Made by a program: the position numbers and the translations under genes. A DNA stretch of 64,000 nucleotides. It comes from CAYVIB01 sp964451365 (GTDB taxonomy: Bacteria > Pseudomonadota > Gammaproteobacteria > Pseudomonadales > Cellvibrionaceae). How positions within the stretch are numbered: position 1 is the stretch's first letter; each line of letters opens with the position of its first letter. Below, piece after piece: positions 17,017-26,270 of the stretch. Location of the stretch: positions 62,001 through 126,000 of the forward strand of contig CAYVIB010000010.1 of the NCBI GenBank assembly GCA_964451365.1. The letters run 5' to 3'. The notes beneath the pieces were generated by a model. That model was not told the DNA's origin. It saw only the letters and a list, made by a program, of their open reading frames with translations, and ran no database searches.

Positions 17017-18909
17017 ATGAATAACAACAACAGCTTTTCCTGCCTGTTTTTGTTGCTGATACTGATGACTCCACCGTGTTACGCGACAAGGTTGTACAGC
17101 ACGGATAACTTTCTCTCGTTGTCGCTTGAACAGCTTGCGGAAATCAAAATCAGCTCTGTATCCAAGCAGGAGGAACAACTTGTAAACGCGGCGGCATCCA
17201 TTTACGTGATCACCCGCGATGATATTCACAACTCCGGTGTTACCAGCATTCCCGAAGCACTCAGGCTCGCGCCCAACCTGCAGGTGGCCCGTCTCAATTC
17301 GACCAATTATGCCATTACCGCGCGGGGCTTCAACGCGGTGGTAAGCAACAAACTTCTGGTGCTTATCGATGGCCGCACAATCTATACCCCGCTTTTCTCC
17401 GGCGTGTTCTGGGACCAGCAGGATCTTATCCTGGATGATATTGAACGGATCGAAGTTATCAGCGGGCCCGGCGGCACCCTGTGGGGAACGAACGCGGTAA
17501 ACGGTGTAATCAATATTATCACCCGTTCCGCCAAGGATACCCAGGGCGCGCTGGCAACCGCCTGGGGCGGTAATTTCGAACGCGCCGCCAGTGTCCGTTA
17601 TGGCGGCGCCTTTGGTGAAACCGGCAGTTTTCGTGTTTATGCCAAGGGTGTGGAACTGGACGAAACACAACGGGCCAGCGGCGGGCCGGGGCTCGACGAA
17701 TTTGACAGGGTCCAGGCAGGCTTTCGTATGGAATGGGGCGATGCATCCGACCGGTACACGGTGCAGGGTGATGTCTACGAGGGGAATACCCAGCACAGGA
17801 TAATTGCCGAACCGGTCGAGGTCGAGGGAAGTAACCTGTTGATGCGGTGGAACAGGCAGCTTGATAACGGTTCGGATATTCGCGTCCAGGTTTACTGGGA
17901 TCATACCAAGCGCGTTGACGAAGTGTTGTTTCAACCGGAAGCGGACATTTATGACCTCGAATTTCAACACACCATTCCGCTTTCCACACATAAAATCCTG
18001 TGGGGCGGAGGATATCGCCATGGAAGTGACGATGTCACGCCGGGCTATTTTTCCACATTTATTCCCGCAAGCCGCGATCTGAGCTGGGAAAACCTCTTCG
18101 TCCAGGACGAGATTCAGCTCAATGATAAGGTTACCGCGACGTTGGGCCTTCGATTGGAAACCAACGATTACACCGGTACCGAATATCTACCCAATGCGCG
18201 GCTGGCGTGGAAACTATCCGACAACAGCCTGCTTTGGTCGGCGCTCTCGCGAGCCGTCAGGGCGCCGTCAAGATTCGACCGTGAGGTATATTTTCCCGCG
18301 CCGCCCAACTCGTTCGTTGTCGGCGGCCCCAATTTTGAATCCGAGGTCGCCAATGTATTTGAAGTGGGATATCGATCACTGGCATCCAATAAATTTTTCT
18401 ACTCCCTTACGGCGTTTTTTCACGATTGGGATAAACTGCGAAGCGCCACAGCCGTTCCGGCGGAACTGGAAAACAAAATAAAAGGTAATGCCTACGGTCT
18501 TGAAGCCTGGGCAAATTACCAGATCACGCGAAACTGGAGGCTGAGCGCGGGCGGAACCGTGTTGGAGAAGGACCTGGAACTCGAAACCGGCAGCACCGAT
18601 CCGGTGGGTATCGAAAACGATACCTTGCATAATGATCCGGACTACCAACTGACGGCCCGCTCCCTTTGGACAATTTCCGAAAACACCATGTTCAATTTGA
18701 GCCTGCGACACATCGCTGAGTTACCCCATCCGGAAGTTCCTTCCTATACGACCATTGACGCCTATTACGGCTGGCAACCGCGGGATAACCTCGAATTGTC
18801 GCTGGCGGTACGGAACCTGGCCAACGACGAGTATCGTGAATTTGGGGAACCGGCGAACAGCAGTGAGTTCGAACGTTCCTTCTTGTTTGAAGTTACCTGG
18901 ACCAATTGA
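17017..18909 (+). CDS. TonB-dependent-receptor-type outer membrane protein (receptor 2)
   Basis: A 630-residue paralogue of receptor 1: signal peptide (FLLLILMTPPCYA), LSLEQLAEIKISSVSKQEE, plug (YVITRDDIHNSGVTSIPEAL, ITARGFN, LVLIDGRTIYTP, ISGPGGTLWGTNAVNGVIN) and beta barrel. The similarity holds from plug to last strand, so this is a duplication. The frame opens at TTG 16960 inside the previous gene, but the signal peptide begins at ATG 17017; its ribosome binding site is weak, suggesting coupling to the REC-EAL gene 41 nt upstream. Differences cluster in predicted extracellular loops, which would fit different ligands. Confidence 0.86.
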   Translation: MNNNNSFSCLFLLLILMTPPCYATRLYSTDNFLSLSLEQLAEIKISSVSKQEEQLVNAAASIYVITRDDIHNSGVTSIPEALRLAPNLQVARLNSTNYAITARGFNAVVSNKLLVLIDGRTIYTPLFSGVFWDQQDLILDDIERIEVISGPGGTLWGTNAVNGVINIITRSAKDTQGALATAWGGNFERAASVRYGGAFGETGSFRVYAKGVELDETQRASGGPGLDEFDRVQAGFRMEWGDASDRYTVQGDVYEGNTQHRIIAEPVEVEGSNLLMRWNRQLDNGSDIRVQVYWDHTKRVDEVLFQPEADIYDLEFQHTIPLSTHKILWGGGYRHGSDDVTPGYFSTFIPASRDLSWENLFVQDEIQLNDKVTATLGLRLETNDYTGTEYLPNARLAWKLSDNSLLWSALSRAVRAPSRFDREVYFPAPPNSFVVGGPNFESEVANVFEVGYRSLASNKFFYSLTAFFHDWDKLRSATAVPAELENKIKGNAYGLEAWANYQITRNWRLSAGGTVLEKDLELETGSTDPVGIENDTLHNDPDYQLTARSLWTISENTMFNLSLRHIAELPHPEVPSYTTIDAYYGWQPRDNLELSLAVRNLANDEYREFGEPANSSEFERSFLFEVTWTN

Positions 18910-18966
18910 TGGAATCCGGGCGTCTTTTATGCCCGTAGCACGGGTATGGTTACAGCGTTGGAATAG

Positions 18967-21852
18967 TCATTTAGCCGTCAATAGCGCAACAGGAAAAAAT
19001 TCGAATAAATCCACCGCATTAAAACAGTCAACACTATCGTCATTAACCACCTGCACCGGCTTACCGGATAAAACATTATAAAACGCTTTTCCCGCCGCGC
19101 CCTCGATCGCCTGAACCCGGGTATTTTTCCAGTGATCCGCCAGCAGGGGATCGCCCTCGGAGCCGCCTGCCAGGCGCGCGAACCATCGCGGCGCCACCAC
19201 CACAACCTCCCTTCCGTCTAATACGCGGGAGAAGGCGCAAATATGCGCCGCCGCCGGCCCCTGAACCGCGAGGCTTTGGTAGTCCCCGCGAAGAAAAATA
19301 TCCGGGTTTTCCCGACGCCATTCCAGTATTTTCCAGGTGAGGTAAAGTTTTGCGCGGCCGCTTTGCAGGTTTTCAATGCTATTGCGCAAAAGATCCTGCA
19401 AAGTTCCGTTTTCTTCCGCCACGACAAGTTCATCCAGCGCCTCCTGCCGGCTGGTATAATTCACCGGCTGGCGATTGTCCGGGTCTACCAGGTTGAAGGC
19501 CCACAACTCATTGCCCTGGTAAATATCGGGAACACCCGGCATGGTGAGCTTCAGCAGTGTCTGCGACAGGCTGTTCAACAAACCGAAGCGCGCCAGGCGC
19601 TGCTGAAAAGGAATAAAATCGATTAAAAACGGATTGCGTTCCGGATCGCTCAATAGTGCGTTGACGAAGTGGTGCATTGCCTCTTCATATTCCTCGTTCG
19701 GGTTCAACCATGATGTGTAAGCCTTGGCTTCGCGTATCGCCTTTAACATATAACCATCGACACGCTGCCGGAAGGTTTCCAGGTTTTTTTCGTCTACGGT
19801 TTCCAACGGCCAGCTGCCAATCAAGGTTTGGTACAGCAGATATTCATCGTTATCAAATGGCGCCCTGTGTTCGTCAATCTGCTTTTTCTTCCCGCGATTG
19901 AAACGCTTCCAGCGGCTCAAATGCCGCTTCCACTCGCCCGGCACCTCGGATAGCACATTAATGCGCGCGCGCACATCCTCGCCCCGTTTGCTGTCGTGGG
20001 TCGACGTGGTTACCATCGCACCCGGCCACTGGTGCAACCGCTGCAGGTTTTCGTAATGAAACGCGTCGACGGAAATGGAAAAACCACGTGGATTAAAGCC
20101 CACGTCGTTAAGCGATACCAGATGGTTGTATATATAAAACGCGGTATCCTCCATACCCTTGGCCATCACCGGTGATGTGTACTGCTGAAAGCGCAGGCAA
20201 AACTGGGCGATGCGCCGGCGTACGCCCGGGTTGTAACGCTCCTGAAAATCGAACGTCAACAGCGATGCTATAAAATCGAACACCTGGACATCCGCCACCA
20301 GGCTGCGTTTTTTTGCCTGGGCAATGGCCCACTGCACGTAACGTCGATCCTCCTTGCTTATTCGCTGCTGGGTAATGTAAGTGCGGTATACCGGAAAACA
20401 GGCAACAATTTCCGCCAGCGCGCTGCGCAAACCATGGTAAGTGAAATCGCGTGTGTGACGACTGCGGCGGGTAATCATGTACAACAGGTTGGCCAATACG
20501 GTAAGTTCACTCGCCAATGCGCTGCGCATAATTTTTCTTTTGCTTTCGTAAAGTAGTTCGTCAAAGTCCTGCCGGTTGCCGACAACTTTTTCGTACAGGA
20601 TCTTTAAATCTTTTTCCGATCCCGGATACACGAACAAGCCATTCAGCAAATACGCGGTTTCGTATCCAGTGGTGCCCGAAACCGGCCAGTCCACTGGCAG
20701 GCGCTCGTAACTGGCGAGAATTTTTTCAACAAAAACTGGAAATTTTTCACTCTTGTCGAAGCGGCTTTCGCCAACCAGTTTTTGCAGATCGCAATAATAG
20801 CGATAGGGATCGGTTAACCCGTCCGGGTGGTCGATACGCAAACCATCCACCTGGTCGTCACGCACCAGTTGTTTGATCAACCGGTGATTTTCCTCGAATA
20901 CGTCTCCCTCTTCCACACGTACGCCGGCCAAATCATTGATATCAAAAAAGCGGCGGTAGTTGATTTCATCCGCCGCCACCAGCCAATACGCCAAACGGTA
21001 GGGCTGCGATTCGAGCAGGCGGTGAAGCAGTTCAAAACTGTTCGGCTTTCCCGTGGCGCCATTAAATTTCGCCAGCGTCTGCTCGATACAATCGCTCAAC
21101 TGCCGGCTGGTTTCCACCAGTAATGCCAGGCGCTTTTTATACGCGACCGCATTTTCCCGGCGCTGTTGCCGGCGGCGGGACGAGACCGAAGTCCCGCGCG
21201 GCAGCGAGCGGAAGTCGGTGATAAGCGCACCGAACTCTTCCGCCACCTGCGGATTCACATCCACCTGTTGCGCCAAAAAACTGTTGGCGACATTCAATAC
21301 CTGATTGTAAGTCTGCGGATCGATGGGAAAGCGATGTTCGTAGTAGTAAACGCTGAACGTTCCTTTATCCGGATCAAATTTCAGTTCCAGTTCACCATTA
21401 TCCAGTACAGTGCCGTAATAGTTACCCAGAAACGGCAGCAGGATTTTACCGCGCAATGCGGAATTGGCCGGATGCCAGTCAATATCAAAATAATGTGCGT
21501 AGCGCGAGGCTTCGCCATTTTCCAATACATCCAACCACCACATATTATCGTCGCCACCCACGCCACGGTGGTTGGGAACAATATCGACAATCTGCCCCAT
21601 GCCGTGTTCGTGCAGCGTTTCGACGTAAGTGTGAAAATCATTGGCGTTGCCGATTTCGGGATTCAGGGCATTGTGGTCAACAACATCGTAGCCGTGCATG
21701 CTGCCGGCGCGCGCTTTAAAAAATGGCGAGGCGTAGACATGCGTGACACCGAGCTTGTGCAAATAAGGAATTATTTTACGCGCGTCTTCAAAGGTGAACT
21801 CGCGGTTGAACTGCAGCCGGTATGTTGCGGTGAGCTTTAAACGCTCCGTCAT
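18967..21852 (-). CDS. treY: Maltooligosyl trehalose synthase
   Basis: A 961-residue GH13-type enzyme that isomerises the terminal glucose of maltodextrins to an alpha,alpha-1,1 linkage. It opens with ATYRLQFNREFTFEDARKIIPYLHKLGVTHVYASPFF (split), a TreY hallmark, and has DIVPNHRG, the nucleophile Asp in VDGLRIDHPDGL, the acid Glu in VFVEKILASYERL, and TSTHDSKRGEDVRAR. The length is within the family range; some members are shorter. An AAGGGA site precedes the ATG. It lies 25 nt after treZ in the same operon and completes the two-step TreY/TreZ trehalose pathway. No treX debranching gene is adjacent. Confidence 0.95.
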   Translation of the reverse strand: MTERLKLTATYRLQFNREFTFEDARKIIPYLHKLGVTHVYASPFFKARAGSMHGYDVVDHNALNPEIGNANDFHTYVETLHEHGMGQIVDIVPNHRGVGGDDNMWWLDVLENGEASRYAHYFDIDWHPANSALRGKILLPFLGNYYGTVLDNGELELKFDPDKGTFSVYYYEHRFPIDPQTYNQVLNVANSFLAQQVDVNPQVAEEFGALITDFRSLPRGTSVSSRRRQQRRENAVAYKKRLALLVETSRQLSDCIEQTLAKFNGATGKPNSFELLHRLLESQPYRLAYWLVAADEINYRRFFDINDLAGVRVEEGDVFEENHRLIKQLVRDDQVDGLRIDHPDGLTDPYRYYCDLQKLVGESRFDKSEKFPVFVEKILASYERLPVDWPVSGTTGYETAYLLNGLFVYPGSEKDLKILYEKVVGNRQDFDELLYESKRKIMRSALASELTVLANLLYMITRRSRHTRDFTYHGLRSALAEIVACFPVYRTYITQQRISKEDRRYVQWAIAQAKKRSLVADVQVFDFIASLLTFDFQERYNPGVRRRIAQFCLRFQQYTSPVMAKGMEDTAFYIYNHLVSLNDVGFNPRGFSISVDAFHYENLQRLHQWPGAMVTTSTHDSKRGEDVRARINVLSEVPGEWKRHLSRWKRFNRGKKKQIDEHRAPFDNDEYLLYQTLIGSWPLETVDEKNLETFRQRVDGYMLKAIREAKAYTSWLNPNEEYEEAMHHFVNALLSDPERNPFLIDFIPFQQRLARFGLLNSLSQTLLKLTMPGVPDIYQGNELWAFNLVDPDNRQPVNYTSRQEALDELVVAEENGTLQDLLRNSIENLQSGRAKLYLTWKILEWRRENPDIFLRGDYQSLAVQGPAAAHICAFSRVLDGREVVVVAPRWFARLAGGSEGDPLLADHWKNTRVQAIEGAAGKAFYNVLSGKPVQVVNDDSVDCFNAVDLFEFFPVALLTAK

Positions 21853-21877
21853 GTGTAGTCCCTTAAAAATTCAATTT

Positions 21878-23749
21878 TCAGATTTGCAAATGCCAGGCAA
21901 CTGACCAGGGCGGAAGCCGCCGCTGCAACTGATCGGAATCGTGCGTACAGTAAAGCAAGGGCTGGCCGGGCAGTTTGCTGACCGGCAAGGCATCGTCACC
22001 CAGGTTGGCCAATAACACCAGCTCACTGTCGTCCGCCAGGCGCCAGCCGATATTAAAACTTCTGGCGGTCAGCCGTTCGCACTGTTCCAGGCGGGCGGGC
22101 CCGGCACTTAAACGCGGCGCCAGCACGGTGCGGCGCAGCGTTAAAAGTTCGCGGTGAAAATCAAGCCAGCGGCGGTACTCCGGTTGCTCCGGCTGATTCC
22201 AGTCGAGCTTGCTGGATTGAAAGGTTTGCACATCCATCGGGTTGGGAATACGTTCACGCATTTGCGGATCGCGAAACTCCGGAAAGCGTGAAAATTCCGC
22301 CCGGCGTCCTTCCACCACCTTGTCCGCCAGGTCCGGTCCAAAGTCGCAGAAGAAAAGGAAAGGCTGGTCGCTGTTCCACTCCTGCCCCATGTACAGCAAC
22401 GGTGGCGAAGGCGCCAGCAGCATTAGCGTGGTGATTGCCTGCAAACGTTCCGGTTTGCACAGGGTGCCTATGCGGTCGCCAAACGCCCGGTTGCCTACCT
22501 GGTCGTGGTTCTGCAAAAAGGCAACGAATGCACTTGGGGAAAGGTGGGCACTGGGTTCGCCGCGCGTTTCATTGTCGCGATAAACAGAAGGTTCGCCCTG
22601 ATAGGCAAACCCTTCGGCCAGGCAACGCACCAGATGGCGCACCGGGTCGTCCGCATAGTCGCGATAGTAACCGCCGCCTTCACCGGTCAGCACCGCATGC
22701 ATGGCATGGTGAATATCGTCGTTCCATTGCGCGTCGTAATAGCCATCACCACCGCCATGGTGTTTCAGGTAATGCGCCTTGTTGGAATCGTTTTCCAGCA
22801 CCAGGTGAATATGACGATCTGTCTTTTTTCGCGCGCGGCTGGCGAGTTCTTCCAGAATATCCGGCGTGGAGTCGTCGAGAATGGCGTGCACGGCATCGAG
22901 TCGCAACCCATCGAAGTGATATTCGTCCAGCCAGTAAAGCGCGTTTTCAATATAAAACTCGCGTACCCATTTACTGTACCTGCCGTCAAAATTAATTGCC
23001 GCGCCCCACGGTGTGTGGTGACGCTCGGTAAAAAATTCCGGAGCACAGGTGTGCAGGTAATTGCCCTCCGGCCCGAAGTGGTTGTACACCACATCGAGAA
23101 ATACCATCAGGCCGCGTTCGTGCGCGGCATTAACCAGTGCTTTCAAATCCTCGGGCCGGCCGTAACGGCTGTCGGGGGCGAACAGGTATACACCATCGTA
23201 ACCCCAATTGCGCGCGCCGGGAAAATCCGCCACCGGCATCAGCTCGATGGCGGTAATGCCCAAATCCACCAGATAGTCGAGTTTTTCCTGAACCCCGGCG
23301 AAGGTGCCTTGCGGTGTAAACGTCCCTATATGCAATTCGTATATGACCGCCTCTTCCCAGGGGCGACCGCGCCAATCGCTGTCCGACCATCGCCACGCCG
23401 ACGGGTCGATAACCTCGCTGGCCTGGTGCACATCGTCCGGCTGGAAGCGCGAAGCCGGGTCCGGCACCGGGTCTTTTCCGTCCACGGAAAACCGGTAACG
23501 GCCGCCGGGGCCAACGGCGTCTGTTTCGCAATGAAACCAGCCATCCCCGCTCGCTGTCATCGGCAGTTTTTGCCTGCTGTCCCGGTCGAGAAAAAGTTCG
23601 ACCTGTTTTGCCGACGGCGCCCACAGACCAAAACGCATCCGACCGTTGTCGAGTACCTGCGCGCCAAAAGGCATCTGATGAATTCGCTTGCTGTCCCCCA
23701 CTGCCTGCTCCTCGGATAGTTTCCTGTTCGCTGTTTTTCTGTCCACCAT
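21878..23749 (-). CDS. treZ: Maltooligosyltrehalose trehalohydrolase
   Basis: A 623-residue GH13 enzyme that releases trehalose from maltooligosyl trehalose. The N-terminal carbohydrate-binding domain begins MPFGAQVLDNGRMRFGLWAP, followed by the barrel: VIYELHIGTFTPQGTFAG, DVVYNHFGPEGNYL, nucleophile Asp in FDGLRLDAVHAI, acid Glu in HLVLENDSN, and FLQNHDQVGNRAFG. The first 25 residues (MVDRKTANRK...) are unlike homologues, and an internal Met (residue 26) could be the true start; neither has a convincing ribosome binding site. It is the first gene of treZ-treY. Trehalose fits the osmoprotection theme of the window. Confidence 0.95.
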   Translation of the reverse strand: MVDRKTANRKLSEEQAVGDSKRIHQMPFGAQVLDNGRMRFGLWAPSAKQVELFLDRDSRQKLPMTASGDGWFHCETDAVGPGGRYRFSVDGKDPVPDPASRFQPDDVHQASEVIDPSAWRWSDSDWRGRPWEEAVIYELHIGTFTPQGTFAGVQEKLDYLVDLGITAIELMPVADFPGARNWGYDGVYLFAPDSRYGRPEDLKALVNAAHERGLMVFLDVVYNHFGPEGNYLHTCAPEFFTERHHTPWGAAINFDGRYSKWVREFYIENALYWLDEYHFDGLRLDAVHAILDDSTPDILEELASRARKKTDRHIHLVLENDSNKAHYLKHHGGGDGYYDAQWNDDIHHAMHAVLTGEGGGYYRDYADDPVRHLVRCLAEGFAYQGEPSVYRDNETRGEPSAHLSPSAFVAFLQNHDQVGNRAFGDRIGTLCKPERLQAITTLMLLAPSPPLLYMGQEWNSDQPFLFFCDFGPDLADKVVEGRRAEFSRFPEFRDPQMRERIPNPMDVQTFQSSKLDWNQPEQPEYRRWLDFHRELLTLRRTVLAPRLSAGPARLEQCERLTARSFNIGWRLADDSELVLLANLGDDALPVSKLPGQPLLYCTHDSDQLQRRLPPWSVAWHLQI

Positions 23750-24176
23750 GGGCTGCCACGATTCTATCGGAAATAATTTCCTGCAGTTCGAAGCAACTTT
23801 CAGGCCGCCGTCCGTGATCGCACCTTTCAGATTTCAGGACCAGTCCGTGGTAAATTCGCCAATGTTCATTTTGTCGCAGCGAATAGGAGATACATTCTTG
23901 AAAAGTTTTTCACTTTAATTTCAATTTACAACAACGCTATTAAAGTAAAAAATTATCAACGACAGTCGGACCTTTCCAGCCGCAACTGGCAAAGGAAACG
24001 CAACCGGTGGAGGATATTCACAGTCAGGTGTTTTAGCTGCAATTGGTATGATTGTGTTTTGGTTATCGGTATTGGACCCCCTCCCAACCTCCCCCTTGAA
24101 AAGGGGGAGGAGCTCTAACTCCCTCCCCTTTTCAAGGGGAGGGTCGGGGTAGGGTTATTTTTTGACGGAAAAATCA
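23750..24176. other. Intergenic region with promoter side of treZ and a palindromic repeat
   Basis: This 427-bp gap lies between the leftward treZ start and the leftward end of the TPR/beta-barrel gene. It contains the double-hairpin repeat at 24077-24155, about 20 bp past the stop of the beta-barrel gene. The rest is AT-rich around 23910-23970. No gene is apparent. Confidence 0.5.
24077..24155. repeat. Double-hairpin palindromic repeat, copy 1
   Basis: A 79-bp element made of two adjacent C-rich/G-rich hairpins: CCTCCCCCTT-GAA-AAGGGGGAGG (24088-24110) and CCCTCCCCTT-TTC-AAGGGGAGGG (from 24121), flanked by CCCCCTCCC and GTCGGGGTAGGG. A second copy lies at 50152-50227. Here it follows the end of the TPR/beta-barrel gene. 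Confidence 0.85.
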
Positions 24177-25508
24177 TTACTCCCACGCATACTCCAACTT
24201 AAGCGACGCCACATTCTTGCTGTAACTGTACAACTGAATATTATCGTCACTTTCTACCATGTCGTACTCGCCCTTGACGAACCAGCGCGGCGCAAGCCGG
24301 TAGCGCGCACCGAACATAAATTCCGTATAAGTGGTATCGCGTTGCGCCGTTACTTGCCCGCCGCCGATATCCGTTTGAATATTTTCATCCGAATACGTCG
24401 CGTTAATCCAGCCGAGCTCGGAATAAAACCGCCAGCGCTGATTGAATTCCCAGCGGGCCTTAAGATTCAAACCGGTTCGCGTGGGAGAATAGCTGATAAA
24501 GTTTTCTTCCGTTTCCTTGTTTTCCCGGTCGTTCATTTGCCACATCAGGCCGGGTGACAGCAACAGCTGCCCGAAGCGGTGATGCCAGACGAGTTTCAGT
24601 TGGTGTTGCCAGCCTTCCAGGTAAATATATTCCTCATCGGCGGCAAAAAAGCTGCTTTGGTACTGGCCTTCGAGGCGACCATTGCCGAAACGTTTGTCCG
24701 TTTTGGCAAGAACGGTGTACTGATTCGCGAGAGTAACGTTATCGACGCCGATATGCAGCAACCGGCCGCCCACCTCCAGGTTCCAGCCCCACAAGGGAAA
24801 TTCCAGGGTGGTGCCGGCGCCGGCCACGGTGGAGTCGAAGCTGTCAAAAATTTTGTAACGCCGCAGTTGGGCAAGGCCGTATATTTTTACGCCCTCGTTT
24901 TTCTCGCCTTTGACGTAGCGGTGACCGTAAACGAGTGCTTGCATATAGGTATCCGACGATTCAGTGGCGCGGCTGGCCAGCTCGTCCGCGAGACTCGCGG
25001 CATTGTCGTCGGCGGCAAAACCCAGGCTGACCAACACCGCGCTTTTGCCTTCATCGACCGGCTCGTCCGATTCATCCCTCGGTGCATAGGCCTGCAAGGC
25101 ATCGAGCTTTTCGTTGGCCAGGCGTTTAAGCCGCTCGTTTTCGGCGTGCTCACTGACCTTGGCGTAACGGGCATGGGCTTCCTGCATGCGGCCCTGTTCC
25201 TCGGCAATAAGGCCCAGGTTGTAGCGCGCCAGGTCCACCCATTTGACGTTAAGTAACAACGAACTGAATTCGTGTTTGGCCGCTTCGATGCGGCCCAGTT
25301 TGTAAAGTGTAACCGCGCGGTTGTAAGTGAGGGTGGCGGTGCCGATGCCGTCGACCCAGGCCTGGTCGAAAAACTTCAGCGCCGCTTCGTAATCCCCCGC
25401 CTTGAACGCACGCTTGCCCTGTTCGAAGGCGGAGTCGGCGGCAGCGGCGTTGAGTGCCGCAATCGCCAGTGTCAGTGCAAGAGTCATTCGAAGGATTCTC
25501 TTAATCAC
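24177..25508 (-). CDS. Exported TPR plus C-terminal beta-barrel outer membrane protein
   Basis: A 443-residue protein with a signal peptide (MTLALTLAIAALNAAAADS). TPR-like helices occupy about 25-140 (FEQGKRAFKAGDYEAALKFF, LTYNRAVTLYKLGRIEAAKHEF, ARYNLGLIAEEQGRMQEAHARY split). From about 155 to the end runs a series of amphipathic strands rich in Trp and Tyr, closing with NVASLKLEYAWE, a barrel-terminal strand. This periplasmic-TPR-plus-barrel layout recalls Slam-like or other outer-membrane export proteins, though I cannot assign it to one. The start GTG overlaps the TGA of the upstream acidic protein, so the two are tightly coupled. It is the last gene of the ECF operon and may display or export the acidic proteins. 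Confidence 0.75.
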   Translation of the reverse strand: MIKRILRMTLALTLAIAALNAAAADSAFEQGKRAFKAGDYEAALKFFDQAWVDGIGTATLTYNRAVTLYKLGRIEAAKHEFSSLLLNVKWVDLARYNLGLIAEEQGRMQEAHARYAKVSEHAENERLKRLANEKLDALQAYAPRDESDEPVDEGKSAVLVSLGFAADDNAASLADELASRATESSDTYMQALVYGHRYVKGEKNEGVKIYGLAQLRRYKIFDSFDSTVAGAGTTLEFPLWGWNLEVGGRLLHIGVDNVTLANQYTVLAKTDKRFGNGRLEGQYQSSFFAADEEYIYLEGWQHQLKLVWHHRFGQLLLSPGLMWQMNDRENKETEENFISYSPTRTGLNLKARWEFNQRWRFYSELGWINATYSDENIQTDIGGGQVTAQRDTTYTEFMFGARYRLAPRWFVKGEYDMVESDDNIQLYSYSKNVASLKLEYAWE

Positions 25509-26170
25509 AGGCCGCCCCCGACATCGCTGTTAATGTCGTCCATAACATCGTCCACGGTGCCGGAACTGTCCAACGTTTCGTCGAGATCTTCAGTAACCGG
25601 GTCCTTCAGCGAATCCAGCTCTTCCACGGCACTGTCCAGTTCAGCACCGTCCAGTTCGCTACCAGTCCCGAGTTCATCAAGAGTGCTGTCCAGTTCACTC
25701 GTAGCTTCGAGTTCATCCAGTGCGCTGTCGATATCGTCGTCGGTTTCGGTCAGTTCGTCGATCACCTCATCCACATCATCCACGGCCTCATCCAACACTT
25801 CGTCTATTACCTCTTCCGGCAGAGCATCGGTTATATCCTTGGGCAGGCTTTCCAGGTCGCCGGTGGACAGGGCGTCGTTGACGCTTTCGGTGACGGTGGT
25901 CGCGGCATCGCGGGTGGTATTTTCCAGCAGGTCTCCGGCGCGATCGAGCGGCGGTTCCTCCAGCGGTACCGGCGGCAGGTCCACCACGGCTTCCGGCGCG
26001 GGGGGCAGTTCGATGCGGTTGATCACATCCTCGGGCGTATCGTCTTCGTCCACCACGCTCATAATAATATCGAGTTCGGCGTCGCTTTCCGTGGACGGGG
26101 CCTGGGCCCAGGCGCCCGTTGAGAACGCCGCGCTAAGCATAATTGCCGAGGCCAGGTGTGTTCGTTTCAT
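25505..26170 (-). CDS. Highly acidic secreted protein, unknown function (acidic protein A)
   Basis: A 221-residue protein with a signal peptide (AIMLSAAFSTGAWAQA). The mature part is extremely rich in Asp, Glu, Leu, Val, Ser and Thr. It contains no Phe, Tyr, Trp or Cys and very few basic residues. Short repeated units occur: VIDEVLDEAVDDVDEVIDEL, then LDELEATSELDSTLDELGTGSELDGAELD. It probably forms acidic helices or an extended, possibly Ca2+-binding, chain. It ends in DVGGGL, similar to the end of acidic protein B. An AGGAG site precedes the ATG. It lies between acidic protein B and the TPR/beta-barrel gene. I do not recognise a family. Confidence 0.72.
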   Translation of the reverse strand: MKRTHLASAIMLSAAFSTGAWAQAPSTESDAELDIIMSVVDEDDTPEDVINRIELPPAPEAVVDLPPVPLEEPPLDRAGDLLENTTRDAATTVTESVNDALSTGDLESLPKDITDALPEEVIDEVLDEAVDDVDEVIDELTETDDDIDSALDELEATSELDSTLDELGTGSELDGAELDSAVEELDSLKDPVTEDLDETLDSSGTVDDVMDDINSDVGGGL

Positions 26171-26195
26171 TTTTTTTCTCCTAGAGAACTTTATA

Positions 26196-26233
26196 GGGCC
26201 TGTTAACCCCTAGGGTCGATGCGCAACAGGCCC
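26196..26233. repeat. Inverted repeat between the two acidic-protein genes
   Basis: GGGCCTGTT (26196-26204) pairs perfectly with AACAGGCCC (26225-26233) across 20 bp. In the mRNA it would form a 9-bp stem in the 100-nt gap between acidic protein B and acidic protein A, without a T-run. It could alter the ratio of the two proteins. Confidence 0.6.
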
Positions 26234-26270
26234 GGCGGACACTGTCGCGCATCAATTGCTGTCGCTTCAC

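Noticed and set aside
22505..23719. 404-codon rightward frame
   Set aside because: Antisense shadow of treZ.
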